From: Drosophila miranda
Lineage: Eukaryota > Arthropoda > Insecta > Diptera > Drosophilidae
Length of the DNA: 64,000 nucleotides
Assembly (NCBI RefSeq): GCF_003369915.1
Contig: NC_046677.1
Location: 7,688,001 to 7,752,000 of the forward strand
Reading direction: 5' to 3'
In this document: positions 33,990-46,200 of the stretch, piece by piece
How positions within the stretch are numbered: position 1 is the first letter of the stretch
How the letters are laid out: the number at the start of each line of letters is the position of its first letter
Made by a program: the position numbers and the translations under genes
The notes under the pieces: model-generated
Seen by the model: the letters and a program-made list of their open reading frames with translations, nothing else
What the model was told of the DNA's origin: nothing
Databases searched by the model: none

Positions 33990-35762
33990 GTTTCCCTTTC
34001 ATTTGCATGTCCTTCCTGTGGATACAAGACCGCCGTTTCTCGCTTCTGTCAGATGTGTTTGATTGATTTGTTGGGCAATTTGCTGCCGCCTGTTCGAGGC
34101 TCGTGGTTCGAGGAGTTTCTCTTCGAATCCTGTTGAATCTGGAATCGTTTTGCTGCCACATTCATGCATGATTTATGTCTGAACATATCATAAAGTTGCC
34201 CTTCCCCATGGACTTATTGAGAGTGGGATAGCAGATTTGATTGAACTTAAGGGACGCCACTGGTCGAATCAATCACCGACTTAATGGCTTATTGTGAATA
34301 ATATATTCTCCCATTGCCATTGAACTTGTCCCGTGGCCGATCAATCAAGTGCCAGTCTGCGCGCTAATTAGATGAATATGTTGCTCAACAATTGGCCAAC
34401 AATCCGCAAAATCCCAGCAATTGTTGGCTTACCAAACCAATACGGATGGTGTGTGGGCCTGAGGCTTAAAGAGGCGGAGTTCTCTCTGTGAGGTGGACAA
34501 TATATACATCTATTGTTATGCTCCACATTGCTCCCTCATTAAAGTTCTCATAATCACCCGCTGATGATGACACCCATTATGCCGCTTTTCGCTCGCCTTT
34601 CCTTTGCTCGTTTCAAGTTTTATCCTCGCTTCCGCTTTTGACCCGGCTAATTGGCCAGCATTTGCCAGAGAATTAAATGTTTGCCATTTCCCATTTTCCA
34701 GATTGCAGCTGTAGCAGCAGCAGCATCAGCATAAGCAGGGAAATGCAAGCGGGTGGAGAGAGAGATGGGTATGGGGATGGGGATAGGGATCTTTTTTCAC
34801 TCTGTTGGTGTTGTGCTTTCCGGACGAATGCCTGCGCTGTCAATAAAGCAAATTGACAACTGATTAACCGACAGTCAGAGTCTGACTCTGAGTCCGAGTA
34901 CAAAGTCCTTGGGGAATGTCGGGGACGAAGCAATTACAGCGATAGATATTTGATTATTAACAGTTGAACGATTGCCAGTCGATTGGGGAGGCAGAGCACT
35001 TGACTCTGTCAATCGAACCGGTTCCCGAGTGTAAGGCAAGGACTTTTGCAATTGATGGTGCATAATTATCCCCCAGATGGGCCCCATGTGCCACACTCTG
35101 TGTCGTATGCGCAATGTTAATTGATTCTGGCCAAGGCTAAGGCTAAGGAGTCTCGCCCTCTGCAACTTATGGCTGACAATCGAATGAACAAAGCCAAAGC
35201 TAATTGAAGCCCGGCGACACATTTCTTTGACCCTTATTGAACTTTTCTGCCCTGATTTCACTTGTTTTTCTTCTGCGAATGCAAACAAAAGCCAGAGAAA
35301 GAGGCAGCACAACACAAAACAAAACAAGAGACTGATTGATTGGGTTTGTGTTACAGCAGCAGGCAGCAGTCGGCAAGAAAGCATTCTATTCAGTGAATGG
35401 ATCAATAGCTTTTTGTTTAGTTTGCCGTCGACATGCTCGTGTACACTCACTCACCTACCTTTCCCCTTTCCATTGACCAATCACTCCTACCGATTGGCAG
35501 AAGGCAAAGTCTTGTCTTTTAATTACAGCACGGGATTTAATGGAGAAGAAAATAAACTAACGCATTGAAGATAGGAAGATTCTACGTATTTATCTCATTT
35601 ATTTGCATCTTTAGTTTGCTTTCCTGTATAAGTCAGCTTCCCCCTCATAGAGTCTCATTCTACTTCTAAAACTCGTAGAGCTAACATCGATTCACATTCG
35701 ATCCACAAACAAAACTTAGATATACATATATTTTCCATCGAATTGAATTGCTTTCAATCAAC

Positions 35763-36164
35763 ATGGATATTCCCCAAGTGGATACGTTGGCGGTTTCGAA
35801 GAACAGTCGCGTTCAGCGTAACTTGATTCTGGGTTATGTGATTCCTGGCCTCAATGGCGTGGACTATGGCGATGTCAGCCGAATCGATGGGTTCTATCTG
35901 GATTGCCAGAAGTATCGTGACTACTATCGCGATCCGTACGGCAAAATGCCCAACCCGGAGAGGTTCCGTCAGTATCAGGGCAAGTGCGGCATCAGGCTGG
36001 ATAATTCTCTGGTGGATATGTTGCTGCCCCCTCGATCGAATGTCGACCGCCTGCCCATTGTCTATCCTGTTGACTACGGCCACCCAATGGACTCGAGCAA
36101 GAGCTACAGGACATTGTTGATGGGCAACTACAATCCCATCACGCACTCGGGATTCAAGCGATAG
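35763..36164 (+). CDS. Intronless 133-residue protein, unknown family, first of a tandem pair
   Basis: A single frame of 133 residues starts MDIPQVDTLAVSKNSRVQRN in a good context (CAACATGG). It is closely related along its whole length to the next gene (36741-37142). Shared blocks are AVSK.SRVQR, GY.. PGL..VDYG, DCQ.YRDYYRDP.GKM..PE, RFR.YQGKCGIRLD.SL and SYRTLL.G.. N..TH..FKR. There is no signal peptide or membrane segment, and it is rich in Tyr, Arg and Asp. I do not recognise the family. Short intronless tandem genes of this kind in flies are often testis-expressed, but nothing in the sequence shows that directly. An AATAAA lies at about 36255. The product is probably soluble. Confidence 0.8.
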   Translation: MDIPQVDTLAVSKNSRVQRNLILGYVIPGLNGVDYGDVSRIDGFYLDCQKYRDYYRDPYGKMPNPERFRQYQGKCGIRLDNSLVDMLLPPRSNVDRLPIVYPVDYGHPMDSSKSYRTLLMGNYNPITHSGFKR

Positions 36165-36740
36165 ATGTCTCGGACTACGAACTACGCCTGGAACTACTAG
36201 TTATGATTAACGGTTACGATTTTAGACAACGGATTATATATTAAAATTAAAGAAAAATAAAAAAAGTTCAATTCTACAATTAATTATATTTGTATTAATG
36301 TTGTTTTAATGTTAAGCTATGAAGACTTTTAATGGCTGTTTAGATAGTTTCTCTGTAGAGCGATAGTGTATTGTGAAGATCTTAGAAGAGAGCGAAAGAG
36401 AAAGCGATAGATGTTACAAGGGCTCGGGCACACTGTAGCTGAAAGAGGAGTCGAAAGCGGAGCCCAAATAAAGAATGCTTTCGATGCTTAGATCCAGCAT
36501 CAGCTTGGCTGGGTGCTTTCTTTTATTTGTTTTTGCTGTACGTTGAGTACAACGCTTTTCGGCATGAAGGAGGCCCTTATTTTACCCTTCATATACTGCC
36601 CTCAAATCTCATTCAAACAGACAAACCCCTAGGGCACACATCGTTTGCACACAGAAAATTCTGATCCGCATAACAAACAAAAATAAAAATAAATAAACAT
36701 ACCTTAAACCACTCAATTCTAAAAAAAAAAAACAACCAAA

Positions 36741-37142
36741 ATGATTATCCCTGAAGTGGATATGTTGGCTGTTTCGAAGAGCAGTCGTGTTCAGCGTGCT
36801 GCCATGGCGGGCTATGTTCTACCTGGCCTCAAAATGGTGGATTATGGTGCTATGGACCGAGTCGATCGATACTATATGGATTGCCAGAACTATCGGGATT
36901 ACTATCGCGATCCGTCTGGTAAAATGCACAAGCCGGAGAGGTTCCGTCACTATCAGGGCAAATGCGGCATCAGGTTGGATAAATCTTTGAATGATTTGAT
37001 GCTCCCACCTGTGTGGCGCGTGGAGCGCAAACCCATTGTCTATCCGATTGAGTATGGCATCCAAATGGACATGGACAAGAGCTACAGAACACTGTTGACG
37101 GGTACTCACAATGCCACTACACACACGGCCTTCAAGCGTTAG
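36741..37142 (+). CDS. Intronless 133-residue protein, second of the tandem pair
   Basis: Same length and layout as 35763-36164, starting MIIPEVDMLAVSKSSRVQR. Roughly two thirds of residues are identical by eye, with the best match at CQNYRDYYRDPSGKM and YQGKCGIRLDKSL, and conserved ends (TTHTAFKR against ITHSGFKR). No gaps are needed in the alignment. The intergenic 36165-36740 holds the 3' UTR of the first copy and the promoter and 5' UTR of this one; 5' A-rich leader sequence precedes the ATG. Constraint on both frames indicates two working genes. Function unknown. Confidence 0.8.
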   Translation: MIIPEVDMLAVSKSSRVQRAAMAGYVLPGLKMVDYGAMDRVDRYYMDCQNYRDYYRDPSGKMHKPERFRHYQGKCGIRLDKSLNDLMLPPVWRVERKPIVYPIEYGIQMDMDKSYRTLLTGTHNATTHTAFKR

Positions 37143-38582
37143 ATGCTCGAATGAACTCTTAGACTGCTACTAGGATGATAAACGAACCGAATACGAGACT
37201 AGACAATGGAATTAATAAGCATTTAGGCGGAATAATTAAATAATTCTAGTCTAACTCTGGTGTTTGTTGTGTCTTAAAGGGGATGGTATAGTCTGAGGGG
37301 TTTCGTTGTCTTGGTTTACTTTCCTTGGGTTCCCTTCTCCACTGAATACTGCTCTCGCTTTGCAGCGTTTTCTACTCCTACAGATATCCTTTATGTGGCA
37401 TCTGTTTAGTAAAAGATTCTCCACTAAAAATCGCTTCTGTTTGTCTCCTGTCTGGCGCTGTCTCTGCCTCTGTGGCTGTCGTCCCATGCCTGTCGCTCGT
37501 TGTTTTCCCCGTCAGTCAGGGGGTGCGCTTTTCACCCGCTTGCCGGCGTGCAAATTGCTAATGAATTTAATTCCACACGACACACACGCGACGCACCCAG
37601 AGAGAGATGGGAAAAATGCGGCTGAAACGGTGACAGGGTTGCCAGCACATCTGATCTAGGCGACAAGTGAACTTTGTCTCTTGTCGGGAAATCTAACGGA
37701 CAACGTGCACACAGCACACAATAACAATAACAGCTTGTTATTCGCGTACTCTTCCGCAGAGAGGGTATAACTTTTCCCAAGGGAGGTTTGTAACCCCAGA
37801 GCGGGATAACCTCCAAGGAGACCCACAGCTATTGCTACCACAGAAATAGTGTATCTTCTCTAAGGGTATCTGAAGCTTCTGCTTCCCTTTTCTTTCGTGT
37901 TGATTCCAATGCAACACAGCAGTGTTGTGTACAGCAGAGTTTTAATTTGTGTTGGGAGCTGCATATTAAGTACGCAGCCAGCCAGCCAGCCACAGAGGCA
38001 TTGCTAGCGCTCCTATTCATGGTCATGTTCATGTTCCTCCTTTTGCTGATTGAATTGAGGGGGCGGGCCATGCCACTCGATATGGTCACACTCGAGTCCA
38101 CAGAGAGGTGCCCCTGATTAAGTATACGCCGTGTGTGTATGCACAAAATGCAAATTGGTGCAAGTGTCGGAGATTATAGTCGATACTATCGTACCTCCTG
38201 CACGCATCGCAGACTCTGAATGCTGTATTTTGGCAGCTTGGTAGCACTTACATATATAATTTTGTTTTGCGAACAACTCAATTTTCATCAGCATACATCA
38301 AAGCGCGGACACTGCAGTTCATTTGCATGACAGTCGCAGAAAAAAAAAATCCACATAAATTGCCTTGGCGAAAATCTATTCAAACTTTGCAGACAAATCA
38401 TATTTTCCACGGTCAAACTTTTCCTAACCTCCAACCCCCCCCCCCACCACGTTTTTACTCCATTCAACTTTGTTGTTAAATTGCAAATCTCAGATGGAAA
38501 CTTTTTTTCGCAGAGCTGTAGGAATGTTTCGGGGGATTACAGACATCAGATATCAACGGGCCATAAATATTGGTATTTATAT
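37143..38582. other. Intergenic stretch, no gene seen
   Basis: No supportable coding exon. It contains the 3' ends of the tandem gene (plus) and of the Kunitz gene (minus), and a C-rich run near 38437-38446. Confidence 0.4.
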
Positions 38583-38920
38583 TTAGAATTCGTGGTGTTT
38601 CAGACAGTTTAAAACACAGTGCATTCCAGACTCGAAAAAGTTGTTGGTTGCACGACAGCCGCCGAAGATGAAGGACTCGCACTGCCGGTTGACCCTGTCG
38701 AAGCGCCACATCTCGAATTCCCCCTTGCACGGCCCAGTCTCGGTCGGTGTGTCATCGCACTTCTCTTTTAGAACACCAATATGGTATCATATGGGAATAG
38801 GTTCAGTTCGTCATCCAAATTATTAAATTGCTTTTGGACCATCTTACTTGCATTGTAGGCCCAGGTCCCAGCCAGAATGGAGAGCACCAGGAAAAAAGAC
38901 AGCCAGCCGGATGATATCAT
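38583..38920 (-). CDS. Small secreted Kunitz (BPTI)-type serine protease inhibitor
   Basis: Two exons on the minus strand, 38920-38848 and 38764-38583, joined across an 83-nt GT-AG intron (GCAA|GTAAGA to TAAAAG|AGAAG) in phase 1, encode 84 residues. A signal peptide (MISSGWLSFFLVLSILAGTW AYNA, cleavage about residue 21) precedes one Kunitz domain with all six cysteines in register: C27, C37, C53, C61, C74 and C78 or one either side by my count. The motif FIFGGCRATNNFF is the family hallmark. The reactive-site loop reads GPCKGEFEMW with Lys at P1, which predicts trypsin-like targets. Exon 1 codes for the secretion signal and exon 2 for the domain, as in the small 2L Kunitz genes, several of which act in seminal fluid or haemolymph. 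I cannot tell which orthologue this is. Confidence 0.85.
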
Positions 38921-39105
38921 GATTGTGGTTGCAGTTCCTGTTTTTGTGATCGATATAGAAAAGGCGAAGGAACACTCCTAGTCTATTTACACTGTTGGAT
39001 ACGGCTGTGCTGTAACGAAGCCCCAGGTTTAACGCAAATATTACGCAATGATTTTATTTGTTTGAGGTTTAGGTCAAAGGTGGGGCACAGAGGTGCTTTC
39101 CTTGT

Positions 39106-39157
39106 AGTGTTGGGTAAACATCGTTCAATTTAGTGTTGGGTAAACATCGTTTAATTT
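39106..39157 (+). repeat. Two 26-bp tandem units
   Basis: The unit AGTGTTGGGTAAACATCGTT followed by (C/T)AATTT occurs twice in direct succession with one difference. It lies about 50 bp before the breakpoint of the inverted Kunitz fragment. Confidence 0.9.
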
Positions 39158-39211
39158 ACTGAATAAGTTCGTTCGTTCATTTTTAGGCAGTGAACTAAGT
39201 CGTTGACAGGG

Positions 39212-39327
39212 TTGACAGGGTCAATCGGCAGTGCGAGTCCTTCATCTTCGGTGGCTGTCGTGCAACCAAGAACTTTTTCGAGTCCGGAATGCACTGTGTT
39301 TTGAACTGCCTGAATATAAACCATTGA
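39212..39327 (+). pseudogene. Inverted, truncated copy of the Kunitz gene 3' half
   Basis: The plus strand encodes DRVNRQCESFIFGGCRATKN then FFESGMHCVLNCLNIN before a stop at 39325-39327. This matches residues from DRVNRQC to the C-terminus of the minus-strand gene at 38583-38920 at about 95 percent of bases. The first two cysteines, the reactive loop, the signal peptide and the intron are absent. The sequence before 39212 is unrelated (a TTGACAGGGTTGACAGGGTC slip at the edge). It cannot make a folded inhibitor on its own. Confidence 0.8.
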
Positions 39328-42300
39328 CCGTTCCCCAAGCATCTACTGTCACACTATACATACATATACAAAAGCCCAGGCATAAGGATTCGGATATTGG
39401 AACTTGGAAGTCCCAAAGAAGGGTAACCCCCATGATTTTCTTTTGAACAGCAAGTGCTGGTCGCAACGGAACCCCACTTACGTACAGTTTACCGGCTAAT
39501 CAGAGAGCAGAGCTCTCTTCTGTAAGCTTAAGTTCTGCAAACCATGACGATGTATCTGCCCCACTTGCCACACGATAAATCTGTGGGGAACATGCATAAA
39601 TAGAGGTGGAGCTCGAACAGCAGCAGCGGGGCTAATCAAACCAATTAAAACCATAACTCAGCTGCAGGCCACCTACCTTACCTGTGCAGCACAATGTGGC
39701 AGGACACGGAAGGTTCACTCGCGCATGACGAAACCTTAAATACACTACCCACGTTCATCGAAAGCTGAAAGAACCTTAGGGCGAACACGACTATATCCCT
39801 CAATATGGGATCATTCTGTGATTTTGTGGTGTTTTTTATGAGGGTTCTAGCATTGGGTTTAATCTTTGCACTGTTTTTGCTCTTCAATTTCAATTCAAAA
39901 GGCCATCAATTAGGGGAGGTGTGAGGTGGGAGAGAGAGAGAGAGAGAGAGAGTGGGTTGGACAGTGCGACATCGGCAAATCCACAGGCATTTAACCACAA
40001 ACACTCGGCACACGACCACATACGAGTGTAGGAGAGTGTCTGCTTTGGTCTGGTCACGCCACAACCACCCCCTCATTGAGCCCTGGCCACAGAGCCCCCA
40101 ACAGGATAAACCCATTCACCCAGCCACCCATGCCACCCACTCTGGCTAGAGTTATATTGATTCGCCATTATGTTTTCCACATTTTGGCATCCGAAACTGA
40201 TTTTTAATGCCCCCAGAAATTCATTTTGTTGGCCTGGCCCCAGAGCCAGCGCTGCGTATACGCAATTTGTGTGCCCTTTTCGCCACTGGGCACCGCGCGA
40301 CTCCATTTGCACTGTTCTGTTCTGTTCCGTTCCGTTCGGTTGGGGGTCAGGGTCGACGCTGGGAAGGGGTGCTAGATTAGGCCGGGGGTTGGGGGAGGGG
40401 AGGCTCGAGGGCATTTAGAGTTCATGAGCTGCACAACATTTTGGTCACGCTGTGGGTTTATTCACAGCACTAGCTGCTGCTGCAAATATGTTTTTCCAAA
40501 TCGCACTACAGATTAAACAGCCATCCAGCGACCTGCTCTTCCCTTGGATTGCCCACTATTTTAACGCTGAAATTTGCACTCAATTTGTAGGAACATTACG
40601 CTGATGGCAGTTCTGGCTATTGAAGTCACTTTAGAATCGCTTTTCCTGAATGGAAAGTGGTTGAAAAGGCTGCTGTGGGGATACAGATTGTAGGGAAAAC
40701 CTCAGTTTATATCGAATTTTATTTAATCTGCCTTTTCATTAAATATCTCTCTTTATTTTAGGGAATTTTCCACGTGAAAAACTATGCAAAAGCGACTATT
40801 CATCAAAAACAGTTTGACAGCCACTGTATCTGGCACTCCCAGAGATAGGTTAAGCCTGGCCTTGGACTGGCATTGGTTTTCACAACTCAAACACGTTCCC
40901 AAAAAGACAGACACCAAAAACGGAGACAGAGAGAGCAGAGAGAGTTATTTATACGAGTGGGACTGTACTTTCCCTAAGCCATTGATACGTTAATGTATGT
41001 ATGTCCCGCACAGTACCACCCAGTATATACGACTCGTATATTGTATCGTTTGTGTTGCGCTTAAGTTGGCTTTTTGAAGGATTTGTAACGCGTGAAGCGA
41101 GTGAGCCAACGAGTGCCTTTGCCATGTTAATTTCCCCGCATATGAGGGGGTTTGACGGGGATTGGGGATTGCATTTATGACAGCATTACGTATACGCACG
41201 AGTGGCACTGTGGCTTTGCTGAAAAAAAATATTATTTATTCATTGTTTGGGTAAATCAATGTTTTACCAATTAGCAGAAGGGCTACGTTACCCTTTTGGG
41301 GGCCATTATATATTTATTTCCAACGACAACGACAGAAACATAACACTTAATCCCGCTGTAGTGACCCTTGACCCTTGAACCTCTACCTCTCTCTCTCTCT
41401 CTGCGATTAGAAGTTATTTTTTGCTTCGGCAAACCTGAGTACCCGTTAAGACCCCTATCAATATCACGACGACACACACACGCCTTCGCCTTGGCCTCCG
41501 CCTGCGCTTCATTAGGAGAACAAACAGGACACCCATTGCCGTTCCCATCTATTGACAATGTAATTAATGGAAACCCCAAACGTTTTCGGGGAGGCCAAAA
41601 GTGCAAACACAGTGCCTGACAATTGTCTGTGAATATCAGTGCGTGTGTGCCTCTGCCTGCCTGCCAGCCTATGCAAATAGACAAACGTGACACAACCACA
41701 TCCGTTGCAGGCTCCTCTACGCTTCTCGATTCTCTCCTCTGTGTTTATTGGAAAACCCGAAAACCAAATTCAAACAAGAGCCAAGCAAATATTTATATTT
41801 GACATTTTAGACAAATGCGCGACACAGCTGGGCGCTCGGCCCGAAAACCCCTGCATGGAGTCACAGCCTCCCAGGGGAGGCGTCACCAGTTCACCAGGAT
41901 CAATCAAATCGGGCAACGAGCCATATGGAGCACACACTGGGGCCACGGAGGCAGGCGCATCGACATCCACATCCACTTCTGTGTATTGGATTTCAGCAAA
42001 ACTGTCACCAGAGGACATCCACATGAAAAATCATCGTTCATTATTTCAGTCCCAAGTGCTGACAATGGTCCTGAAGCGGCACCCAATGATGGGGGCCCCC
42101 CAGGCTAATGAGAATGCAAACATAATTAATTATAGTCCGTGAAAGTGCATCCATTGATGACCTGGAAACCTGAACGAGCTGCAAATCGATGCTGGAGCCA
42201 TGGTTTTAGTTTAGTTTAAAATCCAGACCAAAGCCCCAGCCACAACATCAACAAGAAGACCAACAGAGACCCAACCGCAACAAATCGACATCAACTTTTC

Positions 42301-43152
42301 AGTCAAAAGAAAGCTCAAACTTCTGTGTGTTTTACCAACGAAATCAGAAAGACAAAAGTTATTTTTTCCTTTTTTCGAAAAACCGCGCTCGAAAACTTGT
42401 TCAACTTTTCCACCCACAGAAGCAGCAGAAAAAACAGAAGCAGCAGGAGCCACATTAACGACGGAAACCAAGTGAAATGACAACAGCAATCGGCGCTCAT
42501 AAAGTTGAGAAAGTTATGTTGTTATATTATACTGATATCGGTTGTTGGTTAAGAGGCTTCTGCTCGACCTTCCAGCATCTCCTCTTCATTCATAGGAAAA
42601 AGTTTTATGTTTCGTTTGGAGAATTGATGTCGAGGCGACTGCTCCCTCCCGACTCCCCACTCCCAGTGACTGCGGTTTTTAAAGTCAAAGCTCAGCCGGA
42701 GAGAAAATTCCCTTCAAGTTGTCACAATGGAAATGGGATAAGGAAACGGCACAGGCGGAGGGGGCGAAAAGCAGCCGGGTAAGTGGGTTTCGCAGGTGTG
42801 TTCCATTGTGATATAATATCATTACCGATTCTTGGAAATTATTTGCAAAGGAAAGGCGGCATGGCACGGCACGGAACGAAAGGAAATGGACAACGAATGA
42901 AATATTCGATTTATCATATTAAAAAGGCAATCTTTTAGCAGGAAAACTTATAAGGGGTTTTAAATAAACTCACTCGGAATTTGTTGGTGTTATTTATAGA
43001 TATGCGATATAGAGATTAATCAGATTATGTAGACAAAGAACTTATTTATAAATTTTAAAAGTATGTTTCTGTTCACTCAATTAACTTTTGGCTTTCGTGT
43101 AAGAACGAAACATTTCTTTATATTTTCTTTGTAATTTTTTAGCGTAACTATC
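39328..43152. other. Intergenic stretch, no secure gene
   Basis: No secure coding exon. A 39-codon plus-strand frame at 39805-39924 (MGSFCDFVVFFMRVLALGLI) is hydrophobic like a signal peptide, with a TATA-like CATAAATAG upstream at about 39595, but the product would be only the leader. The frame at 41687-42142 has no coding character. Includes the GA repeat above and a CT run near 41385-41402. Confidence 0.35.
39930..39952 (+). repeat. (GA)11 dinucleotide repeat
   Basis: Uninterrupted GA repeat flanked by GGTGGG and GTGGG; a potential GAGA-factor or CLAMP site. Confidence 0.9.
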
Positions 43153-43212
43153 ACTGTTGTAAACTAACCAACACTGTTGGGCACTAACCAACACTGTTGT
43201 GCACTTACCAAC
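43153..43212 (+). repeat. Three 20-bp tandem units centred on CAACACTGTTG
   Basis: Units begin at 43153, 43173 and 43193 with ACTGTTG(T/G)(A/G)(A/C)ACT(A/T)ACCAAC, followed by a partial fourth (ACTGAT). Each junction makes CAACACTGTTG, a near-perfect 5-bp palindrome, spaced by exactly 20 bp. Confidence 0.85.
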
Positions 43213-46200
43213 ACTGATACCCAAAGGTTAAAAGTAATACTACCCATGATTCCACTGAACAAAGAGCATGAGCACCTCATTAGTAATCATCCACAAAAGA
43301 CCCAAACACCGGCCCTGTTCACTTTTCCACCTGCTTTCCATTAGCTCTCGTACATTTCCCTGCGGAAGGGAAGACCATAAATATTTCACAAATCGTTTCT
43401 GTTGCTGTTGCCGTTGCCACCAATTAGATTGCTTCACAGGAAATATTGGGGCAAGTGGAGCGTAAGTAAAAATGGAAAATGAAAGCCCTACCCCAGTCAG
43501 ATCCGCAAAAAAATCATTTTCAATTTCATTTATGAAAGCAAATAAATTTTTCAATTGGTTTTATTTCCTTACTGTTTGCCTTAACCCTCTCCCGCTCTCT
43601 CGCTCTCCGACGCACACTCTTTTCTCTCATTCTCATTCTCATTGCTATGCCAATGCCCATTCTCTGTGGCTTTTATTCTCCGCTTCTCCATCTGTTCTCC
43701 CTTTTTCAATTTGGGGCTATGAAACAAATAGAAATTCCAGCATCAACTTCTTATAAAGGTCCTTTCCTCTTTTCGTTTGAGGGAATCCTTTTTTGTGTGC
43801 CGCTCTCTCTACTCCCCGAGGCTGTGGAAAAATGGTTGATAAGAGCCTCCTCAAGGCCCGGCACACGTACAGGCTGTAAAACGGGGCGTGGTTTTACCTG
43901 TGCAGCCACCCCACGTGGGACATTTAATAAGCAGCCTAGTCCTAGTCCTAGTCCTGGTCCTGGGCCCGAAACTTGGCCAATAAACTTCCTCTTGGAGGTG
44001 CACTCGTGGTGGTCTGTGCATATTTCATAGCTCAACGGTTAGCCAGAGTCCACGCCAAAGTTCTAGGGATCCTGGGGTTTAGAGACACGCACTTTTTGGC
44101 CAAGAGAGCAACAAGCTGACAGCGACAGCTTTCCACGGGCTGTGTGCTGAATTTGAAATTAGTTTCCCATTCGAGAGGGGCAAAACCTAATCGGGAGGAC
44201 GTATTTCACCGCTCCCAACAGCTTTATCTGCTTTTGATGTGCGAAGGCTTTCAATAAAAAAATATTTTATTTTGCATCAGCTTTTCGTGGAAGGGAAAAA
44301 CAAAAGAAGAAGCAAAATCGAAGCCGGACTCGGACTCGGGGCGCTTTTCAGGTTGAACCAATAGATTGGCTGTCCATTTGGTGCTCTTTTGTTCATAATT
44401 AGATTTCCGCTTCTTTCTCTCTCTTCGATTTTAAATCATTTTCACTCAGTGCCTGGCGGCATTTGCCATTTAATTGGCTGTCTAATTTTTGTTGCACAAA
44501 AGTTTTGCCCGATTGGAATTTCTGGTAATAATTTATTTCAAATTTAAATGGGCCCGCAAGGCAGGTACAATAAACAAAGACTTTTGGCTTTTCCGGAAAG
44601 GAAAACTCTCCTTCTGTCTCTCTCTATATTGCAGATCTTAAAGGAACAAATTCTTGTCTGCATTTTCCTATTTGGGTTTTTTTTTTTTCTGTTGCTAAAT
44701 CCCTAGCATTAAGGCGATCATTAAAAGCAAATGAAATTCATGAGACGGTCTCAACTTTCAAATTAATGCCCAAGATTAATTTTATTCTAGGGACTGTGCC
44801 GCTGCCTGTTGCCCCAAAAAAACTTTTCCCGGCGAGAAGAAGGAAAAGCGACCAAGAAAGGACCGCCAAACATTTTCTAATTGCCCTCCAAGGAGTCCCA
44901 GCGTCCCTTCCCAAAGGATCTGGGAATCTAAATAAAAAATGATTTGCAACAAATTAAAAATTGCTCAAGTGCGAGCCGTTCGATTGGAACCAGTCGGAAA
45001 AACCAGTCGGAAAATCTCGTAACGTATAATTAGGCACATTTCTCAATGCCAGGGAACAGGAAAGTCCAACAGAAAGCATCACACTCAGTTTCGGTTCCAC
45101 TTCGAGTTGTTTCCACTGTACGCGGGAAAACTTTACAATCTTTGGCCCTAGGAAGCAGCCTAGGACTTTCCTTAATTGTTCCTCAGAGCTGTCATGCCTC
45201 CTGCCTTCTGTCTGCTGCCCCATCTCTCAAGTGGCGCCTCCTGTTGCTGTCAATAATTAGAGCTGGGAATTTCCTGCGTTTCCCAGGGTTTTCCCCCAAA
45301 TGCGAGCAGTAGATGCGCTGTGGATGCGGGTCTCTGGGCGATGCGAGGCATGCGGCACGCGGATTACTTGGGAACGTGGCTGCTAAGCGCCTCTAATGCC
45401 ACTCCACAGTGTAGCAGGAGGAAGCAGGCCGGAGGATGCTCACTTCCGGGTGGCTGGTCCTTTGTCTAGGCCGCCCAGCCAGGACCCGTTAGCAGTTGCC
45501 ACTGACCATTTCTTCTCATTATTTGTTGGCATTAGTGTTGACTTATGTTGCTGCTTATTGACTTTGTACACGCGTACGCTCCGTGCCGGCCGTTGGCTCC
45601 TCCGTTCCTCCTTTGGCCAGAGCCTTGATTTCCTATTTTGTTTGTGCCTTGAATTCCAGACAGAGAAAGAGAGAGTTGTGAATTTTCATTTATTTTTTCC
45701 GTAATATTCCACTGCTCTGCTGGTTGTCATAGCATTTCCTGAACCAACCATAAATTTAATTAGCCCAAAATCCATTTGAAATTAGTTTCCATTGGCATGA
45801 ATGGCAGCTGGAAAAACTAATGCGGAAGGGTGAAGTGAATATTCCTTTTAATTACATCGTTCCCAATCTATTATCATATTAATTGCATTTTCATCAGTCA
45901 TAAATATTAATTTCCCATAATGTATAATTCATTGAAGGCACATATCCCCCGCCCATCCTTCTTCTCCCTCGTCTGGCATAAATTAAAGCAAAACAATCGA
46001 CAGCCGCGAGAAATTGTGAAACGAAAGCGAATTTACATGATTTACATTGTCCTGGAAAATGGCACCCCGCAGCGCTTTTCCGGCTAGAAGATGGGAAATT
46101 ACTCATTATCATCGAATGCAATTATTTGCATACAACGTTTAAGCACACATACGATAGGAAGGAAGTATCTTGAAAATACAAAACTATTGGAACTCTAAAC

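Larger units (their letters stand above)
28219..35762. other. Gene-poor intergenic stretch
   Basis: No supportable gene. GAGA-type runs and low-complexity DNA are scattered through it. The region 30020-30480 reads like coding sequence in shifting frames (for example MEGAGQAKLLQGYFGGFF then YGPWYLVTSISIGIPSP) and may be a decayed gene. Two small transposable-element remnants lie at 31533-31610 and 32251-32502. Confidence 0.4.

Noticed and set aside
39805-39924. 39-codon frame resembling a signal peptide
   Set aside because: Hydrophobic leader without a mature peptide; a T-rich stretch gives such frames by chance.
41687-42142. A 151-codon plus-strand frame
   Set aside because: Thr/Ser repeats from an ACATCC run and no motif; looks like chance.
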